Positions 52,198 through 59,659 of a DNA stretch of 64,000 nt are shown here, one piece after another. The notes under the pieces are model-generated. The model worked only from the letters and a program-made list of their open reading frames with translations, ran no database searches and was not told the origin of the DNA. This stretch comes from Actinophytocola xanthii (GTDB lineage Bacteria > Actinomycetota > Actinomycetes > Mycobacteriales > Pseudonocardiaceae): assembly GCF_001921205.1 (NCBI RefSeq), contig NZ_MSIE01000039.1:1-64000 (forward strand), given 5' to 3'. A program made the position numbers and the translations under genes. Numbering within the stretch: position 1 is the first letter of the stretch; every line of letters begins with the position of its first letter.

Positions 52198-53043
52198 TTA
52201 CCGCCGTTTTTGCTCCTGGATCGCGTTGATCACGTCGTCGTCCCAGCGGTGGCTGCGAATCAACCGGTACCGCTCGCAGGCGACCGACATGTAGGCCTTG
52301 ACCTCGCTCTCGGTCTCGATCAACGCCGCCTGCCGCAACATCCGCACGACCGGCTGGAACTCCTCCTCGTACCACCGCCGGGCGACGGTGGCCCGGTCGA
52401 GGAACTGGCCCTCGTCCTGCATCAGCCGGAAACCCCACGCCTCGATGTTCTCCGCCAGGTCCCCGTACTCCTCCGGCTCGCTGAGCGCGATCGACCGCCG
52501 GGCCTCGCCGGTCAGCGGCACCCGCTCGAGGAACACCCGGCGGTAGTCCTTCACCAGCAGGTCTCCGCGGTAGCGGACGCCCTCGGCGGACAGGCGCGTC
52601 ATCACCTCGGTCACGTAGGCGTCGATCGTCTTGAGGCTGAGCGCGTGCGCGACCGAGACCCGGTGGTGGCCGTCGAGCACGAAGTGCATGTCGCCAATGC
52701 GGTACACCTCGATCGGCGGGATCGACTCGCCGCGGCGCTGCGCGAGCGCCAACCGCTGCCAGCGCTCGCGGACCAGGCCCGACGTGGGCCGGAACCGGCG
52801 GTCGAACTCACGGCTGCGGTCGACGCTGCCGACGATCGAGTCCAGCGTGATCACCTGCAGGCCCAGGCGCCGTTCACCGGCGTGGCCGAGGGCGGAGACC
52901 ACCTCGTCGAACGGGAGCATGATGTTGACGTCGTCCGGCGCGCGCCGCATCCACGCCGCCAGCCGCGACATCACCTGCTGGCGCCGCACCCGCAGGAAGT
53001 CGTTCTCCGCGTCGGCGACGGGGAACCCCGTGTCACGGTTCAC
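52198..53043 (-). CDS. ParB/Srx-fold domain protein
   Basis: A 281-residue protein with an N-terminal ParB/sulfiredoxin-like domain. The ParB box reads FVLDGHHRVSVAHAL (residues about 122-136), in which GHHR replaces the usual GERR/GHRR, and IPPIEVYRIGD precedes it. The second half is helical and lacks an obvious helix-turn-helix. This is not the chromosomal partition ParB, which is longer and paired with ParA. ParB-fold relatives can be CTPases, nucleases or kinases, so activity is open. Its GTG overlaps the stop of the metallophosphoesterase gene by 11 bases, so the two are made together. Confidence 0.7.
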   Translation of the reverse strand: MNRDTGFPVADAENDFLRVRRQQVMSRLAAWMRRAPDDVNIMLPFDEVVSALGHAGERRLGLQVITLDSIVGSVDRSREFDRRFRPTSGLVRERWQRLALAQRRGESIPPIEVYRIGDMHFVLDGHHRVSVAHALSLKTIDAYVTEVMTRLSAEGVRYRGDLLVKDYRRVFLERVPLTGEARRSIALSEPEEYGDLAENIEAWGFRLMQDEGQFLDRATVARRWYEEEFQPVVRMLRQAALIETESEVKAYMSVACERYRLIRSHRWDDDVINAIQEQKRR

Positions 53044-53716
53044 TTCTCGCCTCCCCCTGAGCCGGTAGATCCAGGATCCGGTGCCCGACGGTGTTCACGA
53101 TGCGGGTGTCGCCAAGCTCACGGTCGGGGACGGGCTGGCCGTGCGGGTGGATGTGGCCGTGCAGCAGCAACGCCGGCCGCATGCGCTCGACAGCCGTGCG
53201 AAGGCAGGCGAAGCCGCGGTGGGGCGCGTCGTCGCGGTCGCCGAGGCCGAGCGGAGGGGAGTGGGTGAGCAGCACGTCCACCCGCCGCCCGTCGCGGCGG
53301 CGCCGCCGGGACGCCGAGCGGCTGACCCGGGCCGCCCGGCGGGCCTGCTGCCGCTCCGTCCACTGGTTGGGACCGCCGTTGTACCGGATCGAGCCGCCGA
53401 GTCCTGCGATCCGGACGCCGGCGACGTCCACCACGCGGCCGTCCGCGTTCACCCAACCGGCCGGACCGGGGTAGTCCGAGGGGAGGCCGTCCCGCATCGA
53501 CATCCCGCGCGAGCGGGAGTAGCCGGACAGGTCCAGGTCGTGGTTGCCGGGGACGAACACGCAGGGCCGGTCGAGCGCGTCGGCCAGGTACTCGAGATAG
53601 TCGAACGGCAGGTCACCGGCCGCGAGCACGAGGTCGACGTCGCCTGCGCGCTTGTGGACCCACTCGGTCCACAGCGAATCGACCACCTCGTCGGCGACGG
53701 TGAGCACCTTGGGCAC
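53033..53716 (-). CDS. Calcineurin-like metallophosphoesterase
   Basis: A 227-residue metallophosphoesterase. Motifs in order are LAAGDLPFDYLEYL (residues about 31-44), VPGNHD (about 55-60), LLTHSPPLGLGD, and LLLHGHIHPHG, giving the metal ligands. The usual first DxH motif is replaced by VLTVADEVVDS, so one metal ligand is unconventional. An Arg-rich loop (RRAARVSRSASRRRRRDGRR) may bind nucleic acid. The GTG at 53716 is six bases from a TACGCT box. It forms a two-gene operon with the ParB-like gene and is divergent from the ESX cargo genes. Confidence 0.82.
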   Translation of the reverse strand: MPKVLTVADEVVDSLWTEWVHKRAGDVDLVLAAGDLPFDYLEYLADALDRPCVFVPGNHDLDLSGYSRSRGMSMRDGLPSDYPGPAGWVNADGRVVDVAGVRIAGLGGSIRYNGGPNQWTERQQARRAARVSRSASRRRRRDGRRVDVLLTHSPPLGLGDRDDAPHRGFACLRTAVERMRPALLLHGHIHPHGQPVPDRELGDTRIVNTVGHRILDLPAQGEARSEP

Positions 53717-53722
53717 CCAGCC

Positions 53723-53728
53723 AGCGTA
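53723..53728 (-). promoter_or_regulatory. Leaderless -10 box of the metallophosphoesterase/ParB-like operon
   Basis: TACGCT on the minus strand, six bases before the GTG at 53716. Confidence 0.5.
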
Positions 53729-53861
53729 CGTCCGCGCGGAGCTGCGGCAGGACCGGATGGGAGCGCATACACGGCGTCCGGTCGGGCTAGTGCCGACTGC
53801 GCAGTCAACCCATTACCCTCAGGCACGAAAGGCTCGGGGATCAGAGGGAGCGCTGACACGA

Positions 53862-54992
53862 ATGGGTGGTCAGACGGCCGACTCCAGTGACTACTACGTC
53901 AACGGGGGCGTGAACTGGGCGGCGTTCAGCCTGGCGGAACTGGTGGCGATGGTGTCCGACCAGGCCAGCGTCCCCCAGCTCGTCCGCCTCGCCCAGGACT
54001 GGCGCGAGACCGGCGACGGCGTGGTGGCCGCGGCCGACGAGCTCGGCGAGGCGCTCGACGACCTCATGTACTACTGGACGGGAGCCTCCGCCGAGAAGGC
54101 GAGGCACGCCGTGGCGCTGAACGCCCAGTGGGTCGCCGACCTCGGTACCACCGCCCACCAGATGGGTGATCCCATCGAGGAGGCGGCCGGTGCCCTGAAG
54201 GCCGCGCAGGAGGCCATGCCCCCGCTCCCGGCCACCCCGGCCAGCCCGTTCCCCGGAGCCGCGCCACATGGGGCGGCCGAGACCGGTGCGCTCACCCAGA
54301 GCTCCCTCGGTGCTGCCGTCGGTGCCACGGCGGAGAGCGCGGACGGCGGGTTCGCCGCGCAGGCGGAGCAGGAGGAGCTGAAGCGCGTCGCGGTGGAGAC
54401 CATGCAGCGCTTCGAGGCGGCGGCGCTCGGCATCGACCGGACGATCCCGCGGTTCCTCGGGCAGGACACGGTGCTGCGGCCGGACCCGGACGACTCGGTG
54501 GTCGACGAGGGTCCGGAGCGAGACCTGGGCGGCGGGTCGTCATGGGTCAAGAAGGTCACCCAGACCGCCGGGGTCGACCAGCGCTGGCAGGTGCTCACCG
54601 GGATGGGCGACCAGGCGACCGGGGCCGCCGCCCAACCCGTGGGTGCCGGTAGCGGCGGCGACGGTGTCGGCGGCAGGGGCTTCGGTGCGGTGTCGGGCGG
54701 TGTCGGCGGCGGCATGCTCGCCGCCGGCCCCGGGGCGGGAGCCGGGCCCGGTCCGGGAGGCGGCGGTGTTCGGCCGGGTATCGGTCTGCCCGGCCGCGTG
54801 GCGCCCGCCGGCCCCGGCGCGGTGCCGGCGGGCGCGTCCGGCGGCGCCGCCGCCCCGATCGGTGGGGCGCCGATGGGCGCCGGCCTCGGTACGGGCAGCG
54901 ACGCACAGCAGCACCGCAGACGGTTCCCGTTCGACGCCGAGGACCCGTTCGACCCAGGGCAGAAGGCGTCGCCACCGGTCATCGGCCTCTGA
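53862..54992 (+). CDS. PPE-like type VII secretion substrate, module A
   Basis: A 376-residue ESX substrate. A helical N-terminal domain (about 1-120) contains the W-x-G turn at Trp72-Thr-Gly74 (YYWTGASAEKA), as in WXG100/PPE proteins. A second conserved block (KRVAVETMQRFEAAALGIDRT, about 170-190) is followed by RWQVLTGMG, a Gly/Pro/Ala-rich linker and an acidic end finishing DPGQKASPPVIGL. The same blocks occur in the module B paralogue. It is expected to pair with the next gene's product and be guided by EspG. The ATG at 53862 follows GGGAG. It has no catalytic domain that I can see. Confidence 0.8.
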   Translation: MGGQTADSSDYYVNGGVNWAAFSLAELVAMVSDQASVPQLVRLAQDWRETGDGVVAAADELGEALDDLMYYWTGASAEKARHAVALNAQWVADLGTTAHQMGDPIEEAAGALKAAQEAMPPLPATPASPFPGAAPHGAAETGALTQSSLGAAVGATAESADGGFAAQAEQEELKRVAVETMQRFEAAALGIDRTIPRFLGQDTVLRPDPDDSVVDEGPERDLGGGSSWVKKVTQTAGVDQRWQVLTGMGDQATGAAAQPVGAGSGGDGVGGRGFGAVSGGVGGGMLAAGPGAGAGPGPGGGGVRPGIGLPGRVAPAGPGAVPAGASGGAAAPIGGAPMGAGLGTGSDAQQHRRRFPFDAEDPFDPGQKASPPVIGL

Positions 54993-55018
54993 GCCGCCAG
55001 CAGGGCACGAGGGAAGCG

Positions 55019-56227
55019 ATGGAACAGGAGCAGGTCGGGAACATGGCCGCGGCCGAGCAGGACGTGGTGGCGACCGGGGGCGAGGCGCCGCCGCCGATGC
55101 CGGTCACCACCGCGACGCCCGCCCCGAGCACGCCCGAGTACGGCTGGGCGGTGGACCCGGACCGGATGCGCGCGTTCGTCGGTTCGGTCACCCGGGCCCG
55201 ATCGTTCCTGGACGCGGTGCAGGCGAAGGTGTCGCGGATGCAGGGCGCCGACTTCACGCCCCAGCTCGGCACCAGCCCGGTGGGCCAGCAGCTGGCGAAG
55301 AAGTTCGACGACCGGCTCAACTCGACGTCGGGCCTGCGAGCGATGCTCGAGGAGGCCATGCGCCGCATGCAGACGTTCATCGCGAGTGCGGAGGCCGCGG
55401 CCCGCTCGTACAACGAGATGGACGAGACGGCCAAGGCGAAGTTCGACGGCATCCTCCCGGACGTGGGCGGTTTGCTGAAGGACGTGGTCGCCGACCTCGC
55501 GACCAGCGGCCCGGGCGGCACCACCAAGGACAACCCCTACGACGACCACGGCACCTACGGCGACCACGACCACCACGACGACCACGACGAGGCCGGTGAC
55601 GACCAGGGTGGGGGCCCGGCTGGTGGCGAGGACAAGCCTGGCAGTGGGCCTCCGGCTGGTGGCGACGGTCAGGACGGCGCTGGTGGCAAGGACCAGGACG
55701 AGGCCGGTTCGGGTCAGGACAAGCCTGGCAGTGGGCGTCCGGCTGGTGGCGACGGTCAGGACGGCGCCGGTGACAAGGACCAGGACGAGGCCGGTTCGGG
55801 CCAGGACAAGCCTGACAGCGAGCCTCCGGTCGACGGCGAGGGCGGCGACCAGGCTGGTGGCGGCGGTCAGGACGACGCCGACGGCGAAGATCAGCATGAG
55901 GCTGGTGTGCGCCCGGACCAGGCCGGCGGCGGGCGTCCGACAGGTGGCCAGGGCAGCGACCAGCCTGGCAGCGATGCTCAGAACGGCGAAGACCAGGGCG
56001 AGACCGAGCCTCCGCCAGCTGACGACGGCGACGACCAGACCGGTGCCATCGGTCAGGACCAGGCCGAGGGCCAGAACGGAACCGGTGCGGCCCCCAGCGG
56101 CGACAAGGGCGATGACCGCGACGAGAGCCAGCGCCAGAACCAGAGCGGGCACGAGACCGCCGGCATGACCCCGGCTCGCGGAACCGACGGCCCCACCCCG
56201 ACCGACACCCGGTACCGGTCGAACTAG
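55019..56227 (+). CDS. PE-like/WXG100-like ESX substrate with long acidic repeat tail, module A
   Basis: A 402-residue protein with a helical hairpin of about 100 residues (45-145). It has the conserved turn LGTSPVGQ (83-90) and the type VII signal Tyr131-x3-Asp135 (YNEMD). It lacks W-x-G, so it plays the PE role opposite the PPE-like protein upstream. From residue 175 a His/Asp-rich stretch leads into a 220-residue tail of Gly, Asp, Gln and Pro, partly built of 29-residue repeats. The ATG at 55019 follows GAGGGAAG. The paralogue in module B ends right after the signal and has no tail. Confidence 0.8.
   Translation: MEQEQVGNMAAAEQDVVATGGEAPPPMPVTTATPAPSTPEYGWAVDPDRMRAFVGSVTRARSFLDAVQAKVSRMQGADFTPQLGTSPVGQQLAKKFDDRLNSTSGLRAMLEEAMRRMQTFIASAEAAARSYNEMDETAKAKFDGILPDVGGLLKDVVADLATSGPGGTTKDNPYDDHGTYGDHDHHDDHDEAGDDQGGGPAGGEDKPGSGPPAGGDGQDGAGGKDQDEAGSGQDKPGSGRPAGGDGQDGAGDKDQDEAGSGQDKPDSEPPVDGEGGDQAGGGGQDDADGEDQHEAGVRPDQAGGGRPTGGQGSDQPGSDAQNGEDQGETEPPPADDGDDQTGAIGQDQAEGQNGTGAAPSGDKGDDRDESQRQNQSGHETAGMTPARGTDGPTPTDTRYRSN
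55631..55804 (+). repeat. 87-bp in-frame tandem repeats in the PE-like gene
   Basis: Two nearly identical 87-bp units (55631-55717 and 55718-55804) encode 29 residues beginning DKPGSG and ending EAGSGQ. A third, degenerate copy starts at 55805 (DKPDSE). The unit is a multiple of three, so copy number can change without breaking the frame. Confidence 0.85.
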
Positions 56228-57019
56228 ATGGTCATCGCGCGGGCGGCCGTCGCGCCGGAGGAGGCGGATCTGCTGTGTGCAGCGGCGAACTGCCCGCCGC
56301 CCTTTCCGTTGCGTGTGCCCGACCACGGGCGGACCGTCAACGAGCGCCGGTCCGTCCTCCGCGCGGCCGGGGAACGGCTCGCCGCCCGCGGGCTGGCCGA
56401 CGAGCGCGGCCCCCTCGACGTCGCCGAGGCGTTCGCCCATCTCCTGCAGGACTCCACGCTCGCCCTGGACGTGCAGCTCTCCGTCGGCACCGACGTGTTC
56501 GCCGTGGTGCTCCTCGCCCGCCGGGACGTCGCCGTCCTGACGACCCAACGCCTCACCGGCGGCGACCCCACCCTGCGCATGGCCGAGCTGTCCCTCGACG
56601 ACGCCGTCGGCGAGCTGCTCGCGGGCATCCCCGCCCACCCGGCCGCCCTGACCGCGCCGTTCTCCCTGCCAAGCGGCGCGATAGGCCGCCTCTACCGAGA
56701 GCTCCGCTCCCGCGGCGACATCGGCCCGGCGGAATGGGAGGAGCTCCTCGCCGCGCACGGCGTCACCGACCGCCTGGCCCGGCGGCTCGTCACCCACCTG
56801 CAGCCCGTCCTCGGCAACGGCAACGCCGGCCTCGCGACCCGCGGCGGGTACGCCGGCGCCTGGCGCCGCACCGGCCCCGAACTCCGCTGGCTGGACACCG
56901 AACGCGGCCGGTTCCAGCTCGTCCCGGCCGACGACGGTGAGTGGCTGAGCGTCAACCCGATGCACCCGCCGGACCTGGCAGCCGCCCTGCGCGGACTGGT
57001 CGGCGCCCTCCGGCGCTAG
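56228..57019 (+). CDS. ESX secretion-associated protein EspG, module A
   Basis: A 263-residue cytoplasmic chaperone of the EspG family, which binds the tip of PPE-type substrates and delivers them to the EccC ATPase. Family features include AERLAARGLADERGPLDVAEAF-type helices (about 55-75), TAPFSLPSGAIG, LQPVLGNGNAG and ELRWLDTERGRFQLV with a final WLSVNP. The last blocks are shared almost word for word with the module B copy. The ATG at 56228 begins directly after the TAG of the PE-like gene (TAGATG), so they are coupled. Confidence 0.85.
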   Translation: MVIARAAVAPEEADLLCAAANCPPPFPLRVPDHGRTVNERRSVLRAAGERLAARGLADERGPLDVAEAFAHLLQDSTLALDVQLSVGTDVFAVVLLARRDVAVLTTQRLTGGDPTLRMAELSLDDAVGELLAGIPAHPAALTAPFSLPSGAIGRLYRELRSRGDIGPAEWEELLAAHGVTDRLARRLVTHLQPVLGNGNAGLATRGGYAGAWRRTGPELRWLDTERGRFQLVPADDGEWLSVNPMHPPDLAAALRGLVGALRR

Positions 57020-57129
57020 GGCATTTGCCAGCGGAAACTTCCCCACGCGATTGTTCGATGAGTCTCCCTAGTGTCAGACCCATCCGATACCGTGACGGTC
57101 GGAGCCGATGATCGTGGGGAGCTAAAGGC

Positions 57130-58452
57130 GTGGGCGTCTTCGAGCAGATCATCCAGCAGGCGTTGGATGCCAAGAACCGGGCAGTGCAGGCCGCCCAGCA
57201 GGCAGAACAGGAGCGTCGCCGCCGTCGCGAGGAGAACGACCTCTACGTCACCGGCGGCGTGCACTGGAACGGCTACGGCCTCGAGTCGCTGATCAGGATG
57301 GTGGCCGAACGCTCCAACCCGGGCCAGCTGGACGCGTTGGCCGGCGAGTGGAGCCTGCACGGCCGGGCCGTCGTCACCACCTCCGAGAACCTGCGTCGCT
57401 CGCTGTCGACGCTGATGCAGTACTGGTCCGGCTCCGCCGCCGACCTCGCCGTCCAGAAGGTCAGCAACAACGTCGCCTGGATCGCCGAGCTCGGCGGCAC
57501 GGCGCAGCAGATGGCCGGGCCCATCCAGGACGCCAGCGGTGCGCTCCGCTCGGCCCAGGACACCATGCCGGGCATGCCGAAGAACAACTGGCTCGCCTCG
57601 GCGGGCGGTGGCGCCGCGGCCGGAATGATGATCGGCGGCCCGATCGGCGCGGCGTTCGGCGCGGCCCTCGGCGGTATCGCCAGCGCCTTCGGCTTCGGCA
57701 ACAAGAAGAAGAAGATGAAGCGCAAGGCCGTGCAGACCATGCAGCGCTACGAGGGCGCCCTGCTCGGCATCGACCAGACCACGCCACAGTTCGGCCTGCC
57801 CGCGGACGGGGTGAACCCCGGCGACGGCCCGGTCGGCCGACCCGACCCGGGCATCGGCACCCCGGGCGTTCCGGCTCCGCCTCCTGGCACGGGCACCGGT
57901 CCCGGAACCAGTCGTCCCGGCCTGCCGGCCCCCGGCCCGGTCCCGCCCTTCGACTGGGCACCGACGGACCCCTCGTTCGCCGGCACCCCCGAGGGTCGCT
58001 GGCAGTCGCTGACCGGGCTCGGCCAGAACGCGGTCGGCGGCGGCGGTGGACCCACCGCCGGCGGCGGCAACCTCGGTCTCGGCGCGCTCCCGCCCGGCGT
58101 GCTCGCCGGCAGCGCCCGGCCGGGAACCATGGGCGGTGCGTACGGCGCGGGTCGCGGTGGTGCCTACGGCGGTCGGGGGGTCGGCGCCGGCGCGAGGGGC
58201 GCGGCCGGTGGTTACCCCGGCGGGATGGGCGGTGCGGCCGGCGGACGTGGCGACCGGGAGTACCGCGGTCGCGGCCGGTTCAGCCGCACCGGAGCGCTCA
58301 CCGGCGGTGGACGCGGCGGCTACGGCATGGGCGGGGTGCCCGCCGGGCGGGGTGAGGAGGAGCGCGACGGTGAGCACCGCAGGCGCGTCCCGCTCGAGGA
58401 CGATCCGTTCTCCACGGACATGAAGGCCGCGCCGCCGGTCATCGGTATCTGA
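57130..58452 (+). CDS. PPE-like type VII secretion substrate, module B
   Basis: A 440-residue paralogue of the module A PPE-like protein. A charged N-terminal extension (1-35) precedes the helical domain with Trp99-Ser-Gly101 (QYWSGSAADLA). A glycine-rich hydrophobic stretch (about 157-185, GMMIGGPIGAAFGAALGGIASAF) follows. It leads into the shared block KRKAVQTMQRYEGALLGIDQT, RWQSLTGLGQ, a long Gly/Arg-rich linker and the tail PFSTDMKAAPPVIGI. The module A copy lacks the hydrophobic stretch. The GTG at 57130 follows GGGGAG. A TACCGT box near 57090 suggests its own promoter. Confidence 0.8.
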   Translation: MGVFEQIIQQALDAKNRAVQAAQQAEQERRRRREENDLYVTGGVHWNGYGLESLIRMVAERSNPGQLDALAGEWSLHGRAVVTTSENLRRSLSTLMQYWSGSAADLAVQKVSNNVAWIAELGGTAQQMAGPIQDASGALRSAQDTMPGMPKNNWLASAGGGAAAGMMIGGPIGAAFGAALGGIASAFGFGNKKKKMKRKAVQTMQRYEGALLGIDQTTPQFGLPADGVNPGDGPVGRPDPGIGTPGVPAPPPGTGTGPGTSRPGLPAPGPVPPFDWAPTDPSFAGTPEGRWQSLTGLGQNAVGGGGGPTAGGGNLGLGALPPGVLAGSARPGTMGGAYGAGRGGAYGGRGVGAGARGAAGGYPGGMGGAAGGRGDREYRGRGRFSRTGALTGGGRGGYGMGGVPAGRGEEERDGEHRRRVPLEDDPFSTDMKAAPPVIGI

Positions 58453-58466
58453 GAGGGGACGACCAG

Positions 58467-58820
58467 ATGTATGTCGACGACGCGACCGCGTCCTCCGGCG
58501 CCGGTGGCTGGCAGGTCGAGCCCGAGCAGGTTCGCGAGTTCGCCCGCGCTGTCGAGGCGGTCCGCGCCGATCTCGAGGCGATCACGCGTGAGGTGGAGGA
58601 CCTGTCCACGCCGAACTACGCGCCGCTGCTCGGCACCAGCCCCGTCGGCCAGGAGCTGGCGGAGAAGTTCACCGACCGCATGGGAAGCGAGCGCGGGCTG
58701 CGCGGCCAGCTGAACGTCGCGCTGGAGCGCATGGAGGAGTTCATCTCCAGCGCGGAGAAGACCGCCTCCCAGTACCTCCAGACCGACGACGACAACGCCA
58801 GCAAGCTCAGGTTCGTGTAG
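58467..58820 (+). CDS. PE-like/WXG100-like ESX substrate, module B
   Basis: A 117-residue helical-hairpin protein, the size of a classic WXG100/PE protein. It has the turn LGTSPVGQ (55-62) and the secretion signal Tyr103-x3-Asp107 (YLQTD), and ends soon after. There is no W-x-G. It is paralogous to the first 145 residues of the module A partner and should form a four-helix heterodimer with the PPE-like protein upstream. The ATG at 58467 follows GAGGGGAC; its TAG shares one base with the GTG of the EspG gene. Confidence 0.82.
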   Translation: MYVDDATASSGAGGWQVEPEQVREFARAVEAVRADLEAITREVEDLSTPNYAPLLGTSPVGQELAEKFTDRMGSERGLRGQLNVALERMEEFISSAEKTASQYLQTDDDNASKLRFV

Positions 58821-59647
58821 TGGAGCTGCGCGCCGACCTCGGCGAGCCGCTGCTGCCGGTGGAGGTCGACCTGCTGTGCGCGTTCGCCGAGGTGGAGGCG
58901 CCGTTCCCGCTCGAGGTACCGGCGTCGGGCCAGACCGAGATCGAGCGCCGCTACCGGTACCGGGAGGCTCGCGAGCAGCTGACCGCCCGGGGTCTCGCCG
59001 ACGAGAACGGCCCGCTCGGCGTCGCCGAGGACTTCGTGTTCCTCGTTCGGTCCGGGACCGGCGTGCTCGACCTGGTGCTGGCCACCGAGAAGGTCTCCTT
59101 CGCCGCGGCCGTGCTGACCCACCGCGACGAGTCGTTGCTGGTCACCCAGGACTTCGCCGACCCGGACGGCGTCATCAGGATGAAGGCGGCCACGCTCGAC
59201 GACGCCGTCGACGACCTGATGAAGCTCGTCCCGCGGGTCGAGGCGCCGATGATCGCGCCGTTCAGCCTGCCGCGCCGGGCGCTCGAGGACGCGTTCACAG
59301 CGATGATGGCCAGGATGCCCGAGGACGGCGGCAGACCGGAGCAGATGACCGCGCAGGAGGTCGACGACCTGCTGCGCTCCCACGGCGTCGACGACCGGGT
59401 CGCGCGCCGCATGGTGTCGGTGCTGCAGCCGGTGCTGGGCAACGGCCAGGCCGGCAACGCCCGCCGCGACGACTCCGAGGACCAGTGGCAGCGCCTCGGC
59501 GAGGAGCTGCGCTGGCTCGACACCGAGCGCGGCCGGTTCAAGCTGGCCGGTGACGACGCCTGGATGAGCGTGAACCCGCTCTCCCGGGAGGAGATCCGCA
59601 AGGAGCTGCGCTCGATGGCCACCCGGACCCGCTCGCGTTCGCGCTGA
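58820..59647 (+). CDS. ESX secretion-associated protein EspG, module B
   Basis: A 275-residue EspG-family chaperone, paralogous to the one in module A. Shared segments are EQLTARGLADENGPLGVAEDF, APFSLPRRALED, LQPVLGNGQAGNA and ELRWLDTERGRFKL with WMSVNPL. It differs most in the middle (MMARMPEDGGRPEQMTAQEV), the part expected to face the client protein. The GTG at 58820 overlaps the preceding TAG. Its 3' end lies 12 bases from the convergent mycP gene. Confidence 0.87.
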   Translation: MELRADLGEPLLPVEVDLLCAFAEVEAPFPLEVPASGQTEIERRYRYREAREQLTARGLADENGPLGVAEDFVFLVRSGTGVLDLVLATEKVSFAAAVLTHRDESLLVTQDFADPDGVIRMKAATLDDAVDDLMKLVPRVEAPMIAPFSLPRRALEDAFTAMMARMPEDGGRPEQMTAQEVDDLLRSHGVDDRVARRMVSVLQPVLGNGQAGNARRDDSEDQWQRLGEELRWLDTERGRFKLAGDDAWMSVNPLSREEIRKELRSMATRTRSRSR

Positions 59648-59659
59648 CCACCGCGGACG

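Noticed and set aside
52198-53043. Chromosomal partition protein ParB
   Set aside because: It has an altered ParB box, no helix-turn-helix and no parA; only the fold is shared.
55631-55804. Tandem repeats as a CRISPR array
   Set aside because: The units are adjacent without spacers, in frame, and inside a coding sequence.
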